Positions 1 to 5,411 of a DNA stretch of 7,317 nt are shown here, one piece after another. The position numbers and the translations under genes are program-made. The notes below the pieces were generated by a model, which was not told where the DNA came from, did not search any database, and saw nothing but the letters and a program-made list of their open reading frames with translations. The DNA is from an uncultured Plesiomonas sp. (GTDB lineage Bacteria > Pseudomonadota > Gammaproteobacteria > Enterobacterales > CAMTGL01), in NCBI GenBank assembly GCA_947071955.1, contig CAMTGL010000104.1, positions 1 through 7,317 on the forward strand, given 5' to 3'. Position 1 is the first letter of the stretch. Each line of letters starts with the position of its first letter.

Positions 1-568
1 GAGCAAGGCGGATGGTCATCACCAGATTCCGGTAGGCCGACATGTTGACAGAGCTGACGCCATCAACCAGCAGCAGGCGCTTCTCCAGCACTTCGGTGGC
101 ATAACGCGACAGCGCAACCGGATCCATCGTCGAGCCGGCCAGTGAGATCCACATGATCACATCATCGTTATTGCCGGATTTCGAGACAATTGGAGTATCA
201 GCATCATCCGGCAATTTGCGGATCGCGCGTGATACGGCTTCACGCACATCGTTGGCGGCATCATCAAGCTCACGATTTGCCGAGAATTCAACATTAATGC
301 TCGAACGCCCATAGCGCGAACTCGACTGAATCGAGCTTAGACCTGATAGCCCAGAGAGCTGATCTTCGAGCACTTTGGTGACTTGGCTCTCCATCACCGC
401 AGCGGATGTACCGCTGTAAGAGGTGCTAATAGAGATAATCGGTTTTTCGGTTTCCGGCATCTCCCGCACTTCAAGCTGCTTGAAAGAGACCAGACCAAAA
501 ACCACCATCAGTAAACTGATCACCAGCGCCAGCACAGGGCGGCGTAACGAGATATCCGCTAACTTCAT
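1..568 (-). CDS. RND efflux pump inner-membrane permease, N-terminal part (cut by left edge)
   Basis: This is the first 189 codons of a proton-driven RND (HAE1-like) transporter of the inner membrane, which would export drugs or other small molecules with a periplasmic adaptor and an outer-membrane channel. The protein begins MKLADISLRRPVLALVISLL, the usual RND start: a short amphipathic segment, an arginine pair, then transmembrane helix 1 (about residues 11-31). Next comes a periplasmic porter region with the family pattern Y-S-G-T-S-A-A-V-M-E-S-Q-V (about 50-62), then E-D-Q-L-S-G-L-S-G-L-S-S-I-Q-S-S-S (67-83) and an LPDDADTP stretch (about 120-127). The ATG at 568-566 overlaps the adaptor stop (ATGA), so the two genes are probably translationally coupled. 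A full family member has about 1,020-1,050 residues, so over 80% lies outside the window. The substrate cannot be told, and no outer-membrane channel gene is visible. Confidence 0.93.
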   Translation of the reverse strand, partial: MKLADISLRRPVLALVISLLMVVFGLVSFKQLEVREMPETEKPIISISTSYSGTSAAVMESQVTKVLEDQLSGLSGLSSIQSSSRYGRSSINVEFSANRELDDAANDVREAVSRAIRKLPDDADTPIVSKSGNNDDVIMWISLAGSTMDPVALSRYATEVLEKRLLLVDGVSSVNMSAYRNLVMTIRLA

Positions 569-1704
569 GGTTTCACCTGCTCGGCAGGTTCAGAAGAGGC
601 CGCTGGGGTCGGTTGTGCGGAGGTAGACGTTAACGGCTTGGCATCAACTGCCATACCGCTGCGCAATTTTACCGTGCCATCAACCACCAGCAGATCGCCG
701 ACATTCAGGCCTTTTGCTACCGCAACCTGATCGTCATAAATACGCTCTACCTGAATTTCACGCTGAACGGCTTTTCCGGCTTCAACCACAAAAACATGCC
801 GTTGGTTGCCTTGAAACAGCAGAGCGCGTGATGGGATCACCGGCAATTTGCGGGTATCGAGCGTAATATTGGCTCTGGCTAACATTCCTGGGCGCAACAA
901 CTGCTGTGGGTTGTCAAAACTGACCCGCACTTTGCCGTTGAGTGTGGTTTCATCAAGCCGCACATCTTTATTGACTACTTTCCCACTAAAGGTCTGTTGC
1001 GGCAAAGCGTCAGTGGTGGCAGACACTGGTGAGCCGATACTAACTTGTGACAGGAATTTTTCCGGCACGCTGATATCAAGGGTCATCTGCGCCAGATCGT
1101 CAAGGGAGGTAATCACGGTATCTTTGCTGATTAACTGGCCCGTCGTCAGGGTATATAACCCTACCTGACCGCTAAACGGCGCAGTAATTTTGTAGTTGTT
1201 AACGGTAGCCTGTGCGGAAGCAACCTTGGCTTTGGCCACCTGCACTGCCGCGCGCTGTGACTCCAGCTCAGTATTGGATACTGCTTTGAGTGTGGCTAAA
1301 CGTGATAACTCTTGCAGTTTACGTTCTGCATCCAGCGCATTGGCCTGCGCTTCTGCCAGCGCCGCTTTGGGCTGTGCATCATCTAACTGTAACAGCCATT
1401 GCCCCTGCTTCACCTGCCCGCTCGGCTGCATGTTAATGCCGGTGAGGGTAGCTTCTACCTGTGATTGCAGACGGATACCCTGACGCGCAATCAGGTTGCC
1501 AATCAGCGGCAACTGGCGGCTCAACACCCGCTCAGTAACAGGTTCAACACTTACCACCACCGCCTTTGCCGCCCCGTTGCCTTTTTCCGGCGCACTGGCT
1601 CCTGCCGTATGGCTTAACAAGCCAAATATAATGGCGACACTAAAACGAGTAAGATTGCGGGTAACACCTGTTATTGCAGTCATGTTTTGGGTATCTCGAT
1701 CCAT
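565..1704 (-). CDS. RND efflux periplasmic adaptor (membrane fusion protein)
   Basis: This 379-residue HlyD/AcrA-type adaptor would bridge the RND pump encoded next to it and an outer-membrane channel. A signal peptide is visible: a basic N-region, a hydrophobic stretch FSVAIIFGLL (21-30) and an A-G-A site near residue 36. No cysteine follows, so it is not a lipoprotein, unlike AcrA. The first lipoyl half-motif is GQVKQGQWLLQLDD (96-109). An alanine-rich coiled-coil hairpin follows (about 110-172, broken near L139-N144). The second lipoyl half is ITAPFSGQVG (173-182). Beta-barrel and membrane-proximal domains come next (about 205-350, with L-R-P-G-M near 270), and the tail (357-379) is rich in Pro, Ala and Ser. 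Length is normal for the family. The start is uncertain: ATG 1704 gives an N-region with two Asp, while ATG 1683 (codon 8) gives a cleaner signal peptide, and neither has a strong ribosome binding site. Confidence 0.92.
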   Translation of the reverse strand: MDRDTQNMTAITGVTRNLTRFSVAIIFGLLSHTAGASAPEKGNGAAKAVVVSVEPVTERVLSRQLPLIGNLIARQGIRLQSQVEATLTGINMQPSGQVKQGQWLLQLDDAQPKAALAEAQANALDAERKLQELSRLATLKAVSNTELESQRAAVQVAKAKVASAQATVNNYKITAPFSGQVGLYTLTTGQLISKDTVITSLDDLAQMTLDISVPEKFLSQVSIGSPVSATTDALPQQTFSGKVVNKDVRLDETTLNGKVRVSFDNPQQLLRPGMLARANITLDTRKLPVIPSRALLFQGNQRHVFVVEAGKAVQREIQVERIYDDQVAVAKGLNVGDLLVVDGTVKLRSGMAVDAKPLTSTSAQPTPAASSEPAEQVKP

Positions 1705-1715
1705 AAATAAACTCA

Positions 1716-1739
1716 GGCGACAGTTTACCGTGTGTCGCC
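1716..1739 (-). promoter_or_regulatory. 7-bp dyad in the adaptor leader (operator or hairpin)
   Basis: GGCGACA (1716-1722) and TGTCGCC (1733-1739) are perfect inverted arms around a 10-nt spacer, ending 11 nt before the adaptor ATG at 1704. The 24-bp span fits the operator of a TetR-type efflux repressor, which commonly controls such operons. As RNA it could also form a stem next to a weak ribosome binding site. No regulator gene is in the window, so the role is inferred. Confidence 0.4.
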
Positions 1740-1748
1740 CAAGATTTA

Positions 1749-1754
1749 TGTCAA
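1749..1754 (-). promoter_or_regulatory. Candidate -35 element of the efflux operon promoter
   Basis: A perfect TTGACA reads on the minus strand at 1754-1749, in the 80-bp gap between the acetyltransferase stop and the adaptor start. The best nearby -10 match, TAAACT (4 of 6), lies 21 nt downstream within the dyad at 1716-1739. That is longer than the usual 16-18 nt spacer. The promoter may need an activator, or the real -10 may be a weaker hexamer. No intrinsic terminator separates the upstream genes, so read-through from them is possible. Confidence 0.35.
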
Positions 1755-1784
1755 GATATGTAAACGTTGTGCAAAGTATTAAAA

Positions 1785-2294
1785 TTACAGCTGATTAAAC
1801 GGCTCGGCATAGGTCACTTGGGTGATAATCAGGTCATCAGGCTGATTAAAACTGTCAAGTTTAAGTAATTGAAAGGCGTGCTGATATTCAGCCCATGGGC
1901 AAGGCAGTTGTTCGGCACTGATTGGGCTAAAACCAAAACGGTGGTAATACGCCGGATCGCCGAGTACCACAACAGCCTCATATCCGAACTCATTAAGGCT
2001 GTTTAACCCCTCTTTAATCAGCGCCTGACCAATGCCCTGACGTTGATAAGCCGCATCCACCACCACCGGTGCCAAAGCAACCCAGTGATAATCATCACCA
2101 TTCAGTAGCAAGCGGCTAAACGCAATATAGCCGATACACTGCCCGCACTCATCTACTGCCACCAGCGAAAGGGTTAACTGCCCGTTTTCACGCAGTTGAT
2201 TGACTAAATCAGCCTCTGCCGTACTGGGAAAGGAGCGAGATAACAGCGCCGTAATCTGTGGCGCATCAACCGGTATTTCAACGCGAATCAACAT
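1785..2294 (-). CDS. yhbS: GNAT family N-acetyltransferase, YhbS-like
   Basis: This 169-residue protein is a GCN5-related N-acetyltransferase that would move an acetyl group from acetyl-CoA to an amine; its substrate is not known to me. The acetyl-CoA pyrophosphate loop (motif A) is clear as Y-Q-R-Q-G-I-G-Q-A-L (83-92), preceded by the beta-4 strand WVALAPVVVD (71-80). The segment LGDPAYYHRFGF (111-122) is typical of the YhbS subgroup. The N-terminus MLIRVEIPVDAP and overall length agree with E. coli YhbS (167 residues) as I remember it. Its ATG lies inside the end of ubiT (7-nt overlap, ATGTTGA), so the pair is co-transcribed and probably translationally coupled. The same ubiT-yhbS pairing occurs in E. 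coli, which supports the assignment, though no role in ubiquinone synthesis has been shown that I know of. Confidence 0.9.
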   Translation of the reverse strand: MLIRVEIPVDAPQITALLSRSFPSTAEADLVNQLRENGQLTLSLVAVDECGQCIGYIAFSRLLLNGDDYHWVALAPVVVDAAYQRQGIGQALIKEGLNSLNEFGYEAVVVLGDPAYYHRFGFSPISAEQLPCPWAEYQHAFQLLKLDSFNQPDDLIITQVTYAEPFNQL

Positions 2295-2821
2295 GATGTT
2301 ATCACCTGTGCCGTAGCACTCTCTTTTGCTGATGCCGCCTGAGCCATTCCGCGCTGAATAAACTGCGCCAGATGCTGTAGCGCCATCTGCAACGGTTTTG
2401 GCATCAGTGTCATATCCATCGCATCCAGCAGATTTTTCACATACAGCCCCAGTTCAGTATCACCCTCAATCACCAAGCGACGCTGGAAAAACAGGGTGTC
2501 TGGGTCTTCACAACGGGCGGCAATTAAGATCAAATCATTGGTTTTACCGCGAAAAGTGACATCAGCCTCAGCATGTGGAGCAACCACTAAGCGCTCTCCC
2601 TGCACACTGATAAACCAGATCAAATTCAGATCTTCTACTTCCACTTTTAACCAGCGCGACTGTAAAAACTCCAGTTCGCCATCTTCCATTGCCTGATTAA
2701 ACATCCAACCAAGCAGCTGTTCAAGGGCATGCTTTTGCACCCCAAATGGCACCCACTGTAACGGCATCCGTAAAAAACGGGGCGCATCATTAACTAAGCG
2801 TGCAGGTAATTGCGTCAGCAC
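2288..2821 (-). CDS. ubiT: UbiT, SCP2-domain accessory factor of O2-independent ubiquinone synthesis
   Basis: UbiT (formerly YhbT) is a lipid-binding SCP2-like protein needed with UbiU and UbiV to make ubiquinone without oxygen; it probably holds the hydrophobic intermediates. From the GTG at 2821 the protein has 177 residues, against 174 in E. coli. The columns align from the first residue: MLTQLPARLV here, MLDKLRSRIV in E. coli as remembered. The strongest conserved block is DPDTLFFQRRLVIEGDTELG (106-125), followed by LYVKNLLDAMD (126-136). A frame stays open upstream to another GTG at 2911, but those 30 codons lack homology and a ribosome binding site. The 2821 GTG has AGAGAGG five nucleotides upstream. 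It is the first gene of a minus-strand pair with the YhbS-like acetyltransferase and is divergent from the cyclic di-GMP gene. Confidence 0.9.
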   Translation of the reverse strand: MLTQLPARLVNDAPRFLRMPLQWVPFGVQKHALEQLLGWMFNQAMEDGELEFLQSRWLKVEVEDLNLIWFISVQGERLVVAPHAEADVTFRGKTNDLILIAARCEDPDTLFFQRRLVIEGDTELGLYVKNLLDAMDMTLMPKPLQMALQHLAQFIQRGMAQAASAKESATAQVITSC

Positions 2822-2826
2822 CTTGA

Positions 2827-2833
2827 CCTCTCT
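2827..2833 (-). promoter_or_regulatory. Ribosome binding site that fixes the ubiT start
   Basis: The minus strand reads AGAGAGG at 2833-2827, then five nucleotides, then GTG at 2821-2819. This is the only good Shine-Dalgarno match near any possible ubiT start. It favours the short 177-residue form over the 207-residue one. Confidence 0.65.
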
Positions 2834-2869
2834 GTGGTTTGTTTCGAGACAGTTAACCTCAACATTTGC

Positions 2870-2911
2870 ATTATCGCCTCTATTCGCGGCAATTCCCCGA
2901 TAAAAAATCAC
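2870..2911 (-). promoter_or_regulatory. Candidate ubiT promoter with an FNR-like half-site
   Basis: On the minus strand GATAAT (2875-2870) matches the -10 consensus at five of six positions and would give a 5' leader of about 40 nt. No -35 hexamer is present at the right distance. Instead GTGAT (2911-2907), a 4-of-5 match to the FNR half-site TTGAT, occupies the upstream arm of a 14-bp window centred 41.5 bp before the inferred start. The second half-site is not recognisable, so FNR control here is only a possibility. Confidence 0.3.
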
Positions 2912-3096
2912 CGCTAAAGCCTGTTTCCGATTTTATCGCAGACAATCTCTTCGCATAGCGGCCTGCATCAATAAAATTGAAATTTCGCACCATGTCACGA
3001 ATATGACAATTAGAATCTTCCTTATCGGCAAATCACATATTAATTTATTCCGCAGCAGGCCGCTAACCAACTGACAATAAGTAATAAGAACGATAA
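2871..3096. repeat. Five scattered CGATAA/TTATCG hexamers
   Basis: CGATAA occurs at 2898-2903 and 3091-3096 on the plus strand, and as TTATCG at 2871-2876, 2933-2938 and 3022-3027. Two copies are part of short perfect dyads: CGAT-TTT-ATCG (2928-2938) and CGAT-A6-ATCG (3091-3104). A third copy is a near dyad (2898-2909). A given hexamer is expected about 0.1 times in this length on both strands in random sequence, though the AT-rich composition raises that. They may be binding sites for an unidentified regulator. Confidence 0.4.
2993..3008. promoter_or_regulatory. Perfect TGTCA-N6-TGACA dyad
   Basis: TGTCA (2993-2997) and TGACA (3004-3008) are perfect inverted arms with a 6-nt spacer. The 16-bp geometry is that of CRP-family sites (CRP itself is TGTGA-N6-TCACA), but the arms differ from CRP at two positions each, so CRP binding is not implied. 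It lies 165 bp before the GGDEF-EAL start and about 170 bp before the ubiT start. Confidence 0.4.
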
Positions 3097-3099
3097 AAA
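3071..3099 (+). promoter_or_regulatory. Candidate sigma-70 promoter of the GGDEF-EAL gene
   Basis: CTGACA (3071-3076, five of six) and TAAAAA (3094-3099, four of six) are separated by 17 nt. Transcription would start near 3106 and give a leader of about 67 nt. The -10 overlaps the CGAT-A6-ATCG dyad, so a protein bound there could block the promoter. Confidence 0.35.
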
Positions 3100-3172
3100 A
3101 ATCGGTGTAATACCTCTTTTTCAGCGCGTAACACTTAACATTGCCGCCATTTCGGCGATTGGGGATATCTGC

Positions 3173-5197
3173 ATGCCGCTTTCAACGTTGACAGCTCACA
3201 TCACTATGCTGACACAGCACAGTTCATTTATGTTTGCTGTTTTCGATTTACAACTGAATATTCACATGGTGAACAATCAGTTTTGTACTGCATTAGGGAA
3301 AGAAGCCCCTTCACTTGTCTTGCAACCGCTGGAGCACGCAATCTCTCCGGCCCTGTACCAGTATCTGTCGCCTTACTTTATCCGCGCAGGGAAAGGTGAA
3401 ACTGTGTATGGCGAAGTGATGTCATCGGGCGATAACCCCCCTTATAGTTACCATTTTTGTATCACCCCCGCCATGAATGCCGACAAACAGATACAGGGAT
3501 ATTTGCTACAGGGCAGTGATATCACCGAGCGTCATCGCCTGCTCGATACCCTGCAAGAGACCCAGCGCTACTGCCACCATTTAACCGAAATGCTCGATGA
3601 TGGCATCTGTATCCTCGAAGAGGGCATTGTGGTCTCAGCCAACGAATCTGCCGCCACCATACTGGGTGTAGCCAATGCTGCCGCGTTACTTTCACACCCG
3701 CTGCACGATTTTTTGCGTGATCCACACTCCGGCAATATCCCCGAAAATTTACACACCAGTTTCCAGCATTGCCAAACACAGGCACTGAACAGTGCTCCGC
3801 GTATCGGTCCGCGCAGACGCTTAAGCTTACAGGCAGTCAACATTATGCAGATGGGGAACCCCGCCCAACTGGTGATGCTTCGCACCGAAACGCGGGTAAA
3901 AGATGAGCAACAACAGCGCGATCCGCTGACTGGCTTGCTCAACCGCCACAGCACTCTACGCCAGTTACAAAGCCTGATCCGCCATAATACCCCGCTCTCA
4001 ATGCTCTATTTAGATCTGGATAACTTCAAAAATATTAATGACTCGCTCGGCCACCATATCGGCGATAAAGTACTGATCGAGATAGCCGGCCGCCTGCGCA
4101 GCCAGTTGCCTGAAAATGCCGTACTCGGCTATTTTGGCGGCGATGAGTTCGGCATTATCTTGCCCAATACCGCCAAAGAGTCAGCCAAACAGTACGGCAA
4201 CAGCCTGATCCGCGCCATCCAGCACCCGCTGGATCTGCAACAGATGCGTAAACAGCTCTCGTGCTCTATCGGCTGTGTCAGCTTTCCGGCCGATGGCAGT
4301 GAGGCGCACCACCTGCTGCAACATGCCGATACCGCTATGTATGATGCCAAAGCACAAGGGCGCAACCGGCTGGCTAGTTACCAGCCACAAATGAACCGTG
4401 AAGCGCGCCTGCGCTTATGGCTAGAAGTGGAGCTGCAAAAAGCATTAACCCGTAATGAGCTGGATATCTATTTCCAGCCGAAAGTGAATACCCGCGATTT
4501 TCGGATCATCGGCATGGAAGCGCTGGTACGCTGGAAGCACCACAGCGAGGGCTTTATCAGCCCTGCCCGCTTTATTCCCGTAGCCGAAAAAGGCGGATTG
4601 ATCGACTGGCTTGGTCGGGTAGTCATGGAAAAAGTGTTTGCCACACTGCAGCGCTGGCTGGCACAGGGGTTAAACCCCGGTCTGGTTTCGATTAACCTAT
4701 CACCGCAGCAGTTTGCCAATCCGGGACTATTTAACGAAGTGCTGACACTGCAACAGCGCTACCAGATCCCACCACAGCGCATTATTCTTGAGATCACCGA
4801 AAACGCGGTGATGACCGATCAAGATCACGCCGCCAAACTGCTCAATGATTTCCGACAGCACGGTTTTGTACTCTCTATTGATGATTTTGGCACCGGTTAC
4901 TCCTCGCTCTCTTATCTGGCAAACTTCCCCTTCGATGAGCTGAAAATTGACCGTGGCTTTATCCACGATATTCTGCACAACCCCAAACAACTGGCGATTG
5001 TTGAGAGCATTATTAATCTGGGAAAATCACTCAACATGCATGTCATTATGGAAGGGGTGGAAACCCACGAAGAGGCCACGCTGATTGCCGGATTAAACTG
5101 TGATGGCATTCAGGGTTACCACTTCTTCAAACCGATGCCAGAGGCGCAAATCGAACAACTGCTGCAACCCACATTAACCCTGCTTTCAGCCTGCTAA
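3173..5197 (+). CDS. PAS-PAS-GGDEF-EAL protein, cyclic di-GMP synthase/phosphodiesterase
   Basis: This 674-residue soluble protein has no membrane segment or signal peptide. Two PAS-like sensor domains come first (about 13-125, ending in the PAC-like DITER at 116-120; and about 137-243). A GGDEF domain follows (about 248-405), with D-P-L-T-G-L-L-N-R at 250-258, L-D-L-D-N-F at 280-285 and an intact GGDEF at 322-326. The inhibitory I-site RxxD is replaced by P-E-N-A (313-316), and the usual Arg two residues before GGDEF is Tyr320. The EAL domain (about 412-663) keeps every expected catalytic residue: E449 of EAL, N508, E540 in EITE, D570-D571 in DDFGTG, K591, E627 and Q647. Phosphodiesterase activity is therefore the safest prediction; cyclase activity or a GTP-sensing role is open. 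The ATG at 3173 has GGGGA seven nucleotides upstream. It is a single-gene unit between ubiT and ubiU. The ligand is unknown. Confidence 0.93.
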   Translation: MPLSTLTAHITMLTQHSSFMFAVFDLQLNIHMVNNQFCTALGKEAPSLVLQPLEHAISPALYQYLSPYFIRAGKGETVYGEVMSSGDNPPYSYHFCITPAMNADKQIQGYLLQGSDITERHRLLDTLQETQRYCHHLTEMLDDGICILEEGIVVSANESAATILGVANAAALLSHPLHDFLRDPHSGNIPENLHTSFQHCQTQALNSAPRIGPRRRLSLQAVNIMQMGNPAQLVMLRTETRVKDEQQQRDPLTGLLNRHSTLRQLQSLIRHNTPLSMLYLDLDNFKNINDSLGHHIGDKVLIEIAGRLRSQLPENAVLGYFGGDEFGIILPNTAKESAKQYGNSLIRAIQHPLDLQQMRKQLSCSIGCVSFPADGSEAHHLLQHADTAMYDAKAQGRNRLASYQPQMNREARLRLWLEVELQKALTRNELDIYFQPKVNTRDFRIIGMEALVRWKHHSEGFISPARFIPVAEKGGLIDWLGRVVMEKVFATLQRWLAQGLNPGLVSINLSPQQFANPGLFNEVLTLQQRYQIPPQRIILEITENAVMTDQDHAAKLLNDFRQHGFVLSIDDFGTGYSSLSYLANFPFDELKIDRGFIHDILHNPKQLAIVESIINLGKSLNMHVIMEGVETHEEATLIAGLNCDGIQGYHFFKPMPEAQIEQLLQPTLTLLSAC

Positions 5198-5208
5198 TCA
5201 GCTGAAAG
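5183..5208 (+). other. Hairpin across the GGDEF-EAL stop codon
   Basis: CTTTCAGC (5183-5190) and GCTGAAAG (5201-5208) are perfect 8-bp arms. The 10-nt loop contains the TAA stop (5195-5197). No U-run follows, so it is not a terminator by itself. It may protect the mRNA 3' end or be part of a tandem 3' structure with the longer stem that follows. Confidence 0.4.
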
Positions 5209-5218
5209 TGTTATGTCA

Positions 5219-5262
5219 TCGTCAAAATACAGCACACTGTCAGGCATGCTGTATTTTGGCGA
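5219..5262 (+). terminator. Probable transcription terminator after the GGDEF-EAL gene
   Basis: The arms 5219-5234 and 5247-5262 form a 16-bp stem with one G-U pair around a 12-nt loop; the inner 11 bp (AAAATACAGCA with TGCTGTATTTT) are perfect. The inner part, ACAGCA/TGCTGT flanked by AAAA and TTTT, has the form of an intrinsic terminator able to work in both directions. The T-run is short, so efficiency may be modest. It would separate this gene from ubiU. Confidence 0.6.
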
Positions 5263-5331
5263 CAACCCTGCCGTCAACGGCGTTCAATTAAGGCTTTAAC
5301 CCTAATTATTTTCAGTAAACCCTCTTAGTTA

Positions 5332-5373
5332 CTGTTGAATATCAATATTGTGCGAAGATAAAGCCCTTAGGAT
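5332..5373 (+). promoter_or_regulatory. Candidate class II FNR promoter of ubiUV
   Basis: CTGTTGAATATCAA (5332-5345) matches the FNR box TTGAT-N4-ATCAA at eight of ten positions, with a perfect right half. TAGGAT (5368-5373, four of six to TATAAT) lies where a -10 hexamer should be if the box is centred 41.5 bp before the start. This predicts a start near 5380 and a leader of about 32 nt. FNR activation of ubiUV is reported in E. coli, as I recall, which fits an oxygen-independent pathway. Confidence 0.5.
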
Positions 5374-5411
5374 CAGGACTTTGTCTTTTTCGTCAACAGG
5401 ACGTCTTTCAC

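Larger units (their letters stand above)
2822..3172. other. Divergent intergenic control region between ubiT and the GGDEF-EAL gene
   Basis: This 351-bp AT-rich stretch holds no gene I can support on either strand. It contains the candidate ubiT promoter, a TGTCA-N6-TGACA dyad, an AT-rich dyad TCAAT-AAA-ATTGA (2968-2980), repeated CGATAA hexamers, the candidate promoter of the GGDEF-EAL gene, and that gene's ribosome binding site GGGGA (3161-3165, seven nucleotides before the ATG). In E. coli the corresponding gap lies directly between ubiT and ubiU. Confidence 0.7.

Noticed and set aside
2968..2980. TCAAT-AAA-ATTGA as an FNR site
   Set aside because: The half-sites point the wrong way (outward TCAA...TTGA order) and the spacing is 3, not 4, so it does not fit TTGAT-N4-ATCAA.
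3022..3037. TCACA at 3033-3037 as part of a CRP site
   Set aside because: The partner half eleven bases upstream, TTATC, matches TGTGA at only one position.
3141..3160. Small GC hairpin just before the GGDEF-EAL ribosome binding site
   Set aside because: It has only four base pairs, with two alternative pairings, and is too weak to claim as a regulatory structure.
5270..5281. GCCGT-CA-ACGGC as a second terminator before ubiU
   Set aside because: The 2-nt centre is too small for a stable loop and no T-run follows. It is kept only as a short palindrome with no assigned role.
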